Positions 7,398 to 16,306 of a stretch of DNA of 64,000 nucleotides are shown here, piece after piece. Below the pieces are notes generated by a model. It worked only from the letters and a program-made list of their open reading frames with translations, was not told where the DNA came from and made no database searches. This stretch comes from CALMNV01 sp035688975 (GTDB lineage: Bacteria; Actinomycetota; Actinomycetes; Actinomycetales; Dermatophilaceae). The translations under genes and the position numbers were made by a program. The stretch covers positions 13,914 through 77,913 of the forward strand of contig NZ_DASSMH010000090.1 in assembly GCF_035688975.1 (NCBI RefSeq), read 5' to 3'. How positions within the stretch are numbered: position 1 is the first letter of the stretch; the number at the start of each line of letters is the position of its first letter.

Positions 7398-7802
7398 ATG
7401 GCAGGCAGGGCGAAGGCCATCGGCACGGTCATCAAGCTCGGCACGAAGTACGGCCCGCAGGTGTGGGTGGCGACCAAGGCGCTGCGGGAGCCGGCGAAGG
7501 AGGCCGCGCGCAAGGTCATGGCGAGCGAACGGGCGCGCAAGCAGGCGCACGACCACGCCTCGTCCCTCTCGGACGGCAGCATCCTCAAGGTCTACTCAGG
7601 CGACCAGTCCCTCTGGCTGGTCTTCAGCGGCGACACCGCCGTGACGGTCTATCCCGCGATCGACGTCCCCTTGTCGACGTTGCTGCGGGGAGCCGACCTG
7701 ACCAAGCGCATCCGTCCCGGCCAGCCCATCGCCGCCAAGGACCGGGTCCGCGATGCCGCCACCTCCGCCCTGCGCCGCGGCGGCCCCGGCTCGATCAACT
7801 GA
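7398..7802 (+). CDS. Conserved hypothetical basic protein, 134 aa
   Basis: I do not recognise a named family. The protein is rich in Lys, Arg and Ala at its N-terminus (MAGRAKAIGTVIKLGTKYG), followed by a beta-rich middle (ILKVYSGDQSLWLVFSGDTAVTVYPAIDVPLSTLL) and a basic tail ending ALRRGGPGSIN. There are no membrane segments, signal peptide or cysteines. ATG 7398 follows a GAGGAG ribosome-binding site. Coding periodicity is clear and the opposite frames are poor, so the gene is probably real. It converges with the pentapeptide-repeat gene. Confidence 0.75.
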   Translation: MAGRAKAIGTVIKLGTKYGPQVWVATKALREPAKEAARKVMASERARKQAHDHASSLSDGSILKVYSGDQSLWLVFSGDTAVTVYPAIDVPLSTLLRGADLTKRIRPGQPIAAKDRVRDAATSALRRGGPGSIN

Positions 7803-7866
7803 GCTGCGGGGCGTGCGCCGGGCCGCGTGGCCGGCACGGCCGACGGAAGACGGCGACCGAGCCGGC

Positions 7867-8493
7867 TCAGTCGGCGACGGAGATGCCGAGCTCGAGGGCC
7901 AGCTCCTCGGCCAGGCCGAGCAGCTGCCCCCGGCCCAGCGTCGCCCCCCGGAGCGCCGCCAGGCCCTGGGGGGCGCACAGCTCGGCGCCCGATAGGTCGA
8001 CACCGGCATACCGGCCCCGGCCGAACTCCGGCGCCACGAGCCGGCAGCCCTCGAAGGTCACCCGCTCCAGGGTGGCCTCCTGGGCGTCCAGCTCGGTGAT
8101 GACGCAGTCGAGGAAGCTGACGTCGCGAAGCGTGGCACCGCGAAGGTTGAGCCAGTCAACCTTGCCTCCTCGCACCGTCACCCCCCGCCAGCTGGACCCC
8201 CACGCGCTCACCGCTGCCAGACGGCTGTCCTCGATGCGCGTCTCGACGAGCGTGGCCTGCGCCAGCGAGACCCCGACGCCGTGGACGCGGTCCCAGCCGC
8301 ATTCGGACCAGCGTGACCCGTCGAGCGCTGCCCCGTCGAGGGCGCAGCCGACCAGGCTGCACTCGAGGAAGGCCAGCCCCTCGGCGTGGGCGCCCGTGAA
8401 GTCCGTGCCCTCGAAGTGGTAGCCGTCGAGGTCCAGGTCTCGCCCCTCGAACGCACCCGCGGGAAAGGGGCGCTGGTCTGCAGGCGACGGCAT
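7867..8493 (-). CDS. Pentapeptide-repeat protein
   Basis: The 208-residue protein consists largely of degenerate A(D/N)LXX pentapeptides, such as FTGAHAEGLAF, DGAALDGSRW, LNLRGATLRDVSFLD and GVDLSGAEL, which fold as a right-handed quadrilateral beta-helix. Some actinobacterial members (MfpA, Qnr type) mimic DNA and protect gyrase from fluoroquinolones. Whether this one does cannot be told from sequence. The start is ATG 8493, which lies inside one of the GTATGCCG octamers. It is divergent from citrate synthase, with 96 bp between them. Confidence 0.85.
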   Translation of the reverse strand: MPSPADQRPFPAGAFEGRDLDLDGYHFEGTDFTGAHAEGLAFLECSLVGCALDGAALDGSRWSECGWDRVHGVGVSLAQATLVETRIEDSRLAAVSAWGSSWRGVTVRGGKVDWLNLRGATLRDVSFLDCVITELDAQEATLERVTFEGCRLVAPEFGRGRYAGVDLSGAELCAPQGLAALRGATLGRGQLLGLAEELALELGISVAD

Positions 8494-8589
8494 ACGGTGA
8501 GTCTTGCAGCCAGCCGGACACGCAGGTGCGACCCCGCCGCCCGCTGGCCCAGACCGCGGTGGACGCCACCGCCGAGACGGAGGACGCCC

Positions 8590-9711
8590 ATGACCACGAC
8601 CTCGCCTGACCCTGACTTCAAGCCCGGCCTCGAGGGCGTCATCGCCTTCGAGTCGACGATCGCCGAGCCCGACAAGGAGGGTGGTGCGCTGCGCTACCGC
8701 GGCGTCGACATCGAGGACCTCGTCGGCCACGTCTCGTTCGGGCACGTCTGGGGCCTGCTCGTCGACAACCGGTTCGCCCCCGGCCTGCCGCCGGCCGAGC
8801 CCTACCCGCTGCCGGTCCACTCCGGTGACGTGCGGGTCGACGTCCAGTCCGCGCTCGCCATGCTCGCCCCGGCGTGGGGGCTCAAGCCCACCCTTGACAT
8901 CGAGCCGGCGGAAGTGCGCGACAACCTCGCCCGGGCCGCAGTCATGGCGCTGTCCTTCGTCGGGCAGTCGGCGCGCGGCCTCGACAAGCCGATGGTGCCG
9001 CAGGCGGAGGTCGACAAGGCCAGGACGATCACCGAGCGCTTCATGATCCGGTGGCGCGGGGAGCCCGACCCACGGCACGTCGAGGCCGTCGACGCCTACT
9101 GGGTCTCGGCCGCCGAGCACGGCATGAACGCCTCGACCTTCACCGCCCGGGTCATCACCTCGACCGGGGCGGACGTGGCCGCGGCGCTCTCCGGGGCGGT
9201 CGGGGCGATGTCGGGGCCGCTCCACGGCGGCGCCCCCTCGCGGGTGCTGCACATGCTCGACGGGGTGGAGCAGACGGGGGACGCGACGGCATACGTCCGT
9301 CGGGTGCTCGACGAAGGCGGCCGGCTCATGGGCTTCGGGCACCGCGTCTACCGCGCGGAGGACCCGCGCGCGAGGGTCCTGCGCGCGGCCTGCCAGCGGC
9401 TCGGCGCGCCGCGCTTCGAGGCCGCCGCGGCGCTGGAGAAGGCCGCCCTCGAGGAGCTGCACGCCCGGCGCCCCGACCGCGTGCTCGCCACCAACGTCGA
9501 GTTCTGGGCGGCGGTCATCCTCGACTTCGCCGAGGTGCCCCCCTCGATGTTCACCCCGATGTTCACGTGCGCGCGCACCGCCGGCTGGTCGGCGCACATC
9601 CTCGAGCAGAAGCTCACCGGGCGGCTCATCCGCCCGTCGTCGCGCTACGTCGGCCCGGGGCCGCGCCGTCCGGAGGACGTCGACGGCTGGAGCCCCGAGA
9701 TCGCGTCCTGA
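8590..9711 (+). CDS. citA: Citrate synthase (CitA/citrate synthase 2 type)
   Basis: The 373-residue protein condenses oxaloacetate with acetyl-CoA to form citrate, or acts on propionyl-CoA as a methylcitrate synthase. Family motifs are present in order: GLEGVIAFESTIAEPD and LRYRGVDIEDL at the N-terminus, GPLHGGAPSRVLHML (first active-site His), MGFGHRVYRAEDPRA (second His) and NVEFWAAVILD. The third catalytic residue of classical citrate synthases is Asp in NVD; here it is Glu. That may be normal for the actinobacterial second citrate synthase, which I could not check. The length is short, typical of the bacterial dimeric type. Confidence 0.92.
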   Translation: MTTTSPDPDFKPGLEGVIAFESTIAEPDKEGGALRYRGVDIEDLVGHVSFGHVWGLLVDNRFAPGLPPAEPYPLPVHSGDVRVDVQSALAMLAPAWGLKPTLDIEPAEVRDNLARAAVMALSFVGQSARGLDKPMVPQAEVDKARTITERFMIRWRGEPDPRHVEAVDAYWVSAAEHGMNASTFTARVITSTGADVAAALSGAVGAMSGPLHGGAPSRVLHMLDGVEQTGDATAYVRRVLDEGGRLMGFGHRVYRAEDPRARVLRAACQRLGAPRFEAAAALEKAALEELHARRPDRVLATNVEFWAAVILDFAEVPPSMFTPMFTCARTAGWSAHILEQKLTGRLIRPSSRYVGPGPRRPEDVDGWSPEIAS

Positions 9712-9715
9712 CACC

Positions 9716-9763
9716 GACGGGCGCGCGGGCGCGGCACGCGACGGGCGCGCGGGCGCGGCACGC
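9716..9763. repeat. Two tandem copies of a 24-bp GC-only-rich repeat
   Basis: The unit begins GACGGGCGCGCGGGCGCGGC and is perfectly duplicated, starting 4 bp after the citrate synthase stop codon. There is no convincing hairpin with a T-tract. Confidence 0.85.
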
Positions 9764-9881
9764 GCGCACCGTATCGGCACCGGCTCATCCTGCGGGATAG
9801 CGGCGTGCCGACAAGGTGCGCGCGTGTGCGGTTGTCCACAGGGGCCAGGCGGGCGGGAGGCCGTTCCGGCGACGATGGGTC

Positions 9882-10760
9882 ATGGACATCCGCAGCTGGG
9901 CGCGCGGTGACGTCTTCTCCACGGCCGAGGCGCGGGCCGCGGGCATCGACCCCGGGCTGTTGCGCCGCATGGTCGCGCGCCGAGAGCTGCACCCCCTCGA
10001 CCGCGGCTGGTATGCCGTGCGCCCACCGGTCGACGACCGTGACCACCACCTGCTGCGCACCGAGGCCCTGCGGCGCCAGTTCGCAGGACGGGCCGTGCCG
10101 AGCCACCACTCGGCGCTCGCTCTGCTGGGCTCCGCGCTCCTGCGGCCGGACCTGGCGACGGTCCACCTCACTCGGTTGGGCGATCGGCTCTCGCGGCGTC
10201 GGCCCGGCCTGGCGCTGCACCAGGCAGTGCCCGGCCTTCCGATCGGTCCGACCGTGCCCCTCGCCGAAGCCATCGTCCAGAGCGGAATGGCCAACTCGCC
10301 GCTCGATGCGCTCGTCGCCGCCGACGACGCCCTACACCGGGGACTGCTCCAGCCCCACGACCTCACCCGCGCGACCGCCCGCTTCGCGACCCACGAGTCG
10401 ATCGGGCCGGTGCGCCAGATCCTCACGGAGGCAGACGCCCGGATCGAGTCGCCGGGCGAGTCGCTCCTCGGCCACGCGCTGCGGCGTCTGGGATACCGGC
10501 TGGTGCCGCAGTTCACGGTGACCGTGGACGGGACGGCCTACCGGGCCGACTTCGGCATCGTGGGGACCCGCGTGCTCGCTGAGTTCGACGGCGAGGTGAA
10601 GTACGCGGACAGGCGGGCGCTGTTCGCGGAGAAGCGGCGCGAGGACGCCATCAGGGGCCGCGGCTGGGGCTTCGCCCGGTTCGTGTGGGCCGAGCTGCAC
10701 CGGCTGGACCTCATCGACCGGCGGGTCAAGGAGGCGATCCGACTGACCCGGTGCACCTGA
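9882..10760 (+). CDS. AbiEi-like/DUF559-type protein: N-terminal winged helix plus C-terminal nuclease-like fold
   Basis: The 292-residue protein starts with a short AbiEi_4-like winged helix (WARGDVFSTAEARAAGIDPGLLRRMVARRELHPLDRGWYAV). The C-terminal part resembles the very-short-patch-repair/DUF559 endonuclease fold: YRADFGIVGTRVLAEFDGEVKY, then EKRREDAIRGRGWGFARFVWAEL. Asp, Glu and Lys are in PD-(D/E)XK-compatible order. AbiEi proteins are antitoxins of type IV toxin-antitoxin systems, but no AbiEii toxin gene is adjacent. Such solitary proteins are very common in actinobacteria and their role is unknown. The family name is given from memory of similar proteins. Confidence 0.7.
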   Translation: MDIRSWARGDVFSTAEARAAGIDPGLLRRMVARRELHPLDRGWYAVRPPVDDRDHHLLRTEALRRQFAGRAVPSHHSALALLGSALLRPDLATVHLTRLGDRLSRRRPGLALHQAVPGLPIGPTVPLAEAIVQSGMANSPLDALVAADDALHRGLLQPHDLTRATARFATHESIGPVRQILTEADARIESPGESLLGHALRRLGYRLVPQFTVTVDGTAYRADFGIVGTRVLAEFDGEVKYADRRALFAEKRREDAIRGRGWGFARFVWAELHRLDLIDRRVKEAIRLTRCT

Positions 10761-10996
10761 GGGCGGCCTGGGCGGCATACGGGAGCATCTCGGCCGCACG
10801 CGAGCACCTGCCGGGCACGGGAGCACGCTGCAGTATGCCGTCGTGCGACGAAGATGCGCGCGTGGGCGGCGGCCAGCGCCGTCCACCACCCGAGCCCTCG
10901 TGTCCGGGACGTGGACGGTGGGGTTCAATGGGTCGCGGTGACCAACGTCGCCACCTCTCCGACCGCCCGCCACGCGCACCCCGAGGTGAACCACTC

Positions 10997-12139
10997 GTGA
11001 CCGATGCCCCCGCCGTCACCCAGCCCATCACCATCCCGGACGACCTGCTGCCCTCGGACGGCAGGTTCGGCTCGGGGCCCTCGAAGGTCCGCGGTGAGCA
11101 GGTGGACTACCTCGCGTCCATCGCGCGCACCGTGCTCGGCACGAGCCACCGCCAGGCTCCGGTGAAGCAGCTCGTCCGCGAGGTCCGCGAGGGGCTGGCG
11201 CAGCTGTTCAGCCTGCCCGAGGGCTACGAGATCGTGCTCGGCAACGGCGGCTCGACGGCCTTCTGGGACATCGCCGCCTTCGGGCTCGTGCGTGATCGTG
11301 CCCAGCACCTGTCCTTCGGCGAGTTCTCCAGCAAGTTCGCCAGCGTCACCGACAAGGCGCCCTTCCTCGGCGCGTCCTCGATCGTCAAGGCCGACCCGGG
11401 CACTCTCGCCACGCCCCACGCGGAGGCCGGCGTCGACGTCTACGCCTGGCCGCACAACGAGACCTCCACGGGCGTCATGGCCCCGGTCCAGCGCGTCGAC
11501 GGCGCCGACGAGGACGCGCTCGTGCTCATCGACGCCACCTCCGGCGCCGGCGGGCTGCCCGTCGACATCACGCAGACCGACGTCTACTACTTCGCGCCGC
11601 AGAAGTGCTTCGCCTCCGACGGCGGCCTGTGGCTCGCGGCCTTCTCGCCCGCAGCCCTCGCCCGCGTCGACGAGGTCGCCGCGACCGGCCGCTGGGTCCC
11701 CGACTTCTTCAGCCTGCCGACGGCGATCGACAACAGCCGCAAGGACCAGACCTACAACACGCCGGCGGTTGCCACGCTCGCCCTCCTCGCGGCCCAGCTG
11801 CGCTGGCTGAACGGTCAGGGTGGTCTCGACTGGGCCACGGCCCGCACCAAGGACTCGAGCGACCGGCTCTACGCGTGGGCCGAGCAGACGGCATACACCA
11901 CGCCCTATGTCACCGACCCGGCCGCCCGCTCGCGGGTCGTCGGCACCATCGACCTCGACGACGCCATCGACGCGGCCGCCGTCGCCAAGGTGCTGCGCGC
12001 CAACGGGGTCGTCGACGTCGAGCCCTACCGCAAGCTCGGCCGCAACCAGCTGCGGGTGGCGATGTTCCCGGCCGTCGAGCCCGACGACGTCTCGCGGCTG
12101 ACCGCCTGCGTCGACCACGTGGTGTCCGCTCTCGGCTGA
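10997..12139 (+). CDS. serC: Phosphoserine aminotransferase
   Basis: The 380-residue PLP enzyme converts 3-phosphohydroxypyruvate and glutamate to phosphoserine and 2-oxoglutarate, in serine biosynthesis. It matches the actinobacterial SerC type: FGSGPSKVRGEQV at the N-terminus, LGTSHRQAPVKQLVREVREGL, the Ser/Asp region VLIDATSGAGGLPVD, and the PLP lysine in YYFAPQKCFASDGG. The GTG at 10997 is the first start that excludes the unrelated upstream frame. The preceding 236-bp gap (10761-10996) has two GTATGCCG octamers and nothing else I can assign. The stop codon is itself part of an 82-bp tandem repeat that follows. Confidence 0.95.
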   Translation: MTDAPAVTQPITIPDDLLPSDGRFGSGPSKVRGEQVDYLASIARTVLGTSHRQAPVKQLVREVREGLAQLFSLPEGYEIVLGNGGSTAFWDIAAFGLVRDRAQHLSFGEFSSKFASVTDKAPFLGASSIVKADPGTLATPHAEAGVDVYAWPHNETSTGVMAPVQRVDGADEDALVLIDATSGAGGLPVDITQTDVYYFAPQKCFASDGGLWLAAFSPAALARVDEVAATGRWVPDFFSLPTAIDNSRKDQTYNTPAVATLALLAAQLRWLNGQGGLDWATARTKDSSDRLYAWAEQTAYTTPYVTDPAARSRVVGTIDLDDAIDAAAVAKVLRANGVVDVEPYRKLGRNQLRVAMFPAVEPDDVSRLTACVDHVVSALG

Positions 12140-12303
12140 GCCAAGGCGCGAGGATCGACCGAGCGCCAGCGAGGGAGGACCGGAGCGCCGATTCGGCTCA
12201 GACGAGAACAGGCGCGGCTGAGCCAAGGCGCGAGGATCGACCGAGCGCCAGCGAAGGAGGACCGGAGCGCCGATTCGGCTCAGACGAGAACAGGCTCGGC
12301 TGA
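12134..12303. repeat. 82-bp tandem duplication spanning the serC stop codon
   Basis: Two 82-bp units start at 12134 and 12216, with a partial third copy (GGCTGA) at 12298. Each opens with GGCTGAGCCAAGGCGCGAGG and contains GAGGACCGGAGCGCCGATTC. CTGAGCC near the start and GGCTCAG near the end of each unit are inverted, so each can fold into a long hairpin. The units are nearly identical (GAGGG against GAAGG), which points to recent duplication. Diverged fragments of the same family appear at about 28212-28240 and 62765-62795. Confidence 0.9.
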
Positions 12304-12391
12304 CCGGGCCGTATGCCGTGCCGCGACGGCCGCCTCCGACGGGCGACGGGCGGCCCCGGCGTGGGCGGCGGCCCGGGCCCGCCGGGCCGGC

Positions 12392-12481
12392 TCAGCGCCG
12401 GACGACCGAGGCGACCACGGCGATGAGGAGCAGCAGGCCGAGCGCCGCGAGCGTCAGGCGGTGGCGGAAGTTGAAGTTCAC
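12392..12481 (-). CDS. 29-residue single-pass membrane micropeptide coupled to the MFS gene
   Basis: A GTG at 12481 overlaps the TGA of the MFS transporter as GTGA, the same 4-bp coupling seen elsewhere in the window. It encodes VNFNFRHRLTLAALGLLLLI followed by AVVASVVRR: a short basic N-terminus, about 18 hydrophobic residues and a basic C-terminal RR. That is a classic small membrane protein. It may modulate or stabilise the transporter. There is no homology evidence, and the call rests on coupling and composition. Confidence 0.55.
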   Translation of the reverse strand: MNFNFRHRLTLAALGLLLLIAVVASVVRR

Positions 12482-13785
12482 GTGCTCGCCTCGCGCTCGA
12501 GGCGCACGTCCGAGAACAGCGCACGCTCCTCGCCCGCCAGGCTCAGGCGCACTCGCGGGCGGCGGCGCAGGGTGAGGCTCACCCGCACATTGTCGTGCCG
12601 GGCGAACCACAGGGCCACCAGCCCCAGGCTGAGGCCCACCATGATGGTGCCGATCGCGATCGTCCACCGGGCGCCGAACGCGTCGCCCACCCACCCGATG
12701 AGCGGCGACCCGAGTGGAGCGCCACCCATGAAGATCGCCATGTAGAGCGCCATCACCCGGCCCCGCATGACCGGCTCGACCGACACCTGGACCATGGCGT
12801 TGGCGGTCGTCAGGGCGGTCAGGGCCGCGAGCCCGGTGGGGACGAGGAGGACCGCGAAGAGCACGTAGCTGGGCGCCAGCGACAGGACCGCGGTCGAGAC
12901 CGTGAAGCCGGCCAGGGCGAGGAGCAGCACCCGCAGCCGGGGCCGGGCCCGCCTGGCCGACAAAAGCGCCGCGGTGAGCGAGCCGACCGCCATGATCGAG
13001 CCGAGGGCGCCGTACTCCCCCGGGCCCTTGTCGAAGACCGTGGTCGCCATGAGCGCCATCGTCAGCTGGAAGTTCATGCCGAAGGTGCCGAGCACGAAGA
13101 CGAGGAAGAGGATGAGGACGATGTCGGGGCGGCCCTTGACGTAGCGCAGCCCCTGCCGGATCTGGCCCTTCCCGCGGGCGCGCGGCGCGGGCGTCAGCCT
13201 CGTGGCGTCCATCCGGGCGAGCGCGGCGAGCACGAAGAGGAAGCTGGCCGCGTTGACGAACAGGGCCGGCGCCAGCCCGAGCCGCGCGATGACGAGGCCC
13301 GCGACCGCCGGGCCGATGACCCGCCCGAGGTTGAAGGACGCGCTGTTCAGGGCGACCGCGTTGGGCAGGTGGTCGCGGTCGACCATCTCGGAGACGAAGG
13401 TCTGGCGCGCCGGGTTGTCGAGTGCTGTCGCGACGCCCTGGAGCAGGGCGAGTGCGTAGACGTGCCAGAGCTGCACGGCGCCGTATGCCGTGAGCAGCGC
13501 GAGCGCGAGGGCGGTGAGGAGCAGCGCGGTCTGGGTGCCGACGAGGAGGCGACGCTTCGAGTAGCGGTCGACGAGCATGCCGGCCCACGGCGCGAGGAGG
13601 AGGAAGGGCAGGAACTGCAGCCCGGTCACCGTGCCCAGGGCGGTCGCGGAGTGGTCGGTGAGGACCGTGAGGACGAGCCAGTCCTGGGCGACGCGGCCCA
13701 TCCACGTGCCGATGTTGGAGACGAGGCCGCCGGAGGCGTAGATGCGGTAGTTGCGGATGCCGAGGGAGTGGAAGGTCGGGCTCAT
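12478..13785 (-). CDS. MFS exporter (DHA3/EntS-like)
   Basis: The 435-residue protein has about 12 membrane segments. It carries DHA3-type motifs, including the cytoplasmic loop GMLVDRYSKRRLLVGTQ (motif A) and TALDNPARQTFVSEMVDRDHLPNA, which is characteristic of EntS-like multidrug and siderophore exporters. Substrates are likely drugs or small lipophilic compounds exported by proton antiport. The start ATG 13785 overlaps the stop of the MarR gene by 4 bp, so this is a regulator-exporter operon, and a micropeptide overlaps its end. Confidence 0.9.
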   Translation of the reverse strand: MSPTFHSLGIRNYRIYASGGLVSNIGTWMGRVAQDWLVLTVLTDHSATALGTVTGLQFLPFLLLAPWAGMLVDRYSKRRLLVGTQTALLLTALALALLTAYGAVQLWHVYALALLQGVATALDNPARQTFVSEMVDRDHLPNAVALNSASFNLGRVIGPAVAGLVIARLGLAPALFVNAASFLFVLAALARMDATRLTPAPRARGKGQIRQGLRYVKGRPDIVLILFLVFVLGTFGMNFQLTMALMATTVFDKGPGEYGALGSIMAVGSLTAALLSARRARPRLRVLLLALAGFTVSTAVLSLAPSYVLFAVLLVPTGLAALTALTTANAMVQVSVEPVMRGRVMALYMAIFMGGAPLGSPLIGWVGDAFGARWTIAIGTIMVGLSLGLVALWFARHDNVRVSLTLRRRPRVRLSLAGEERALFSDVRLEREAST

Positions 13786-14219
13786 TCGCTGGCGACCTTC
13801 GCGAGCACCTCGCGGGCCCGGGAGAGCACGGCGAGCTCGTCCTCGCTGAGGTGCTCGAAGCGGGTGAGCATCCACTCGTCGCGGTGCCGGCGGATGCGCC
13901 CCAGGGCCCGGCGGCCCTCGGGGGTCAGCGACAGGATCACCTGCCGGCGGTCCTTCGGGTCGTCGGACCGCGCGACGTAGCCGTCGGTGACGAGGCCACT
14001 GGTGGTGCGGATCATGCTCGGCGCGGAGACGCGCTCGATGTCGGCGAGCTCGCGGTTGGTGAGCGGCGCCTGCTCGAGCCGGGCGAGGACCGAGAACTGG
14101 CTCGGGGTGAGCTCGCGGTCGGACTCGAAGCGCACCCGGCGCGAGATCCGCATGCAGGCCAGCCGGAGGTCGCTGGAGAGCCGGACGAGCTCGGTGCGGG
14201 TGAGCGGCGTGGTGTCCAT
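13782..14219 (-). CDS. MarR-family transcriptional regulator
   Basis: The 145-residue protein has the MarR winged helix: LTPSQFSVLARLEQAPLTNRELADIERVSAPSMIRTTSGL (recognition helix) and the wing DDPKDRRQVILSLTPEGRRAL. I chose ATG 14219 because GAGGA lies at ideal spacing; the longer start at 14264 would place the operator dyad inside or next to the gene. It very likely represses itself and the downstream MFS exporter, with a ligand relieving repression. A dyad TTACC-N3-GGTAA lies 45 bp upstream. Confidence 0.92.
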   Translation of the reverse strand: MDTTPLTRTELVRLSSDLRLACMRISRRVRFESDRELTPSQFSVLARLEQAPLTNRELADIERVSAPSMIRTTSGLVTDGYVARSDDPKDRRQVILSLTPEGRRALGRIRRHRDEWMLTRFEHLSEDELAVLSRAREVLAKVASE

Positions 14220-14263
14220 GTCGGTCCTCGGAAGAGCGGGGCTGGGACGATTAGCATAACTCA

Positions 14264-14276
14264 TTACCTTGGGTAA
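14264..14276. promoter_or_regulatory. MarR operator candidate
   Basis: TTACCTTGGGTAA is a perfect 5+3+5 dyad upstream of the MarR gene and next to a TATGCT hexamer on the minus strand that could be the -10. Its sequence and length suit an operator for the adjacent MarR repressor. Confidence 0.55.
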
Positions 14277-14310
14277 CGATCGTCAGGCGGCTGGCTGTTC
14301 CCCCCAGGCG

Positions 14311-14360
14311 GCGGCCCCGGCGGCAGCCCGGGCGGCCCCGGCGGCCCCGGCGGCAGCCCG
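14311..14360. repeat. GC-rich direct repeat, 20 bp twice with 30-bp period
   Basis: GCGGCCCCGGCGGCAGCCCG occurs at 14311 and again at 14341, separated by a partial copy. It lies between the MarR operator and the 3' end of the permease gene. It may fold on itself but lacks a T-tract. Confidence 0.75.
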
Positions 14361-14446
14361 GGGGGCCCTGGACGACGGCCGGCCCGCCCCCTGACGGGAG
14401 CGGGCCGGCATACGGCAATGACGACGAACGCGTCAGGTGCGGGACA

Positions 14447-15952
<1,506 letters not shown>

Positions 15953-16024
15953 GCGCACGAGGGTAGTGGGCGCCGGGGTCCCCTGGCGCCCGGCCGCCGC
16001 GCTGCGGGCAGCTAGGGTGGAGCC

Positions 16025-16276
16025 GTGGCCCACGAGCAGACGCCTGCGCCGCCGGAGCTGCCGGACGACGTCACGCCCGTGCACGTGCCGATGCTGCGCA
16101 TCGTCGAGATCGGCATGCTGGCCTGGGCCGCCGCGCTCGTCGTCACGCTGGTCGTCCCACCGCTGCACGAGGGCCCCCGAGACTGGTGGCCGTGGTGCTG
16201 CGTGGCCGGCGTCGTCCTCGGCGGCATCGGCTGGCTCTACCTGCGGCGCGGTCGCGGAAACGCCGCAGACGCCTGA
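16025..16276 (+). CDS. DUF2530-like small membrane protein
   Basis: The 83-residue protein has two hydrophobic segments (LAWAAALVVTLVVPPL and WCCVAGVVLGGIGWLYL) joined by a short loop, and a Pro/Glu-rich N-terminus. The size, two-helix layout and position next to a purine permease and a DUF3027 gene match the actinobacterial DUF2530 family as I remember it. Its function is unknown. The start is GTG 16025. Confidence 0.7.
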   Translation: MAHEQTPAPPELPDDVTPVHVPMLRIVEIGMLAWAAALVVTLVVPPLHEGPRDWWPWCCVAGVVLGGIGWLYLRRGRGNAADA

Positions 16277-16306
16277 GGCCGCCGACCCGGCAGTATGCCG
16301 CCGGGC

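Noticed and set aside
9882..10760. Type IV toxin-antitoxin system
   Set aside because: Only the AbiEi-like half is found; neighbouring genes are citrate synthase and serC, with no nucleotidyltransferase toxin.
12595..13980. 461-codon plus-strand open frame
   Set aside because: It is a mirror of the MFS gene, with a highly charged low-complexity translation and no ribosome-binding site.
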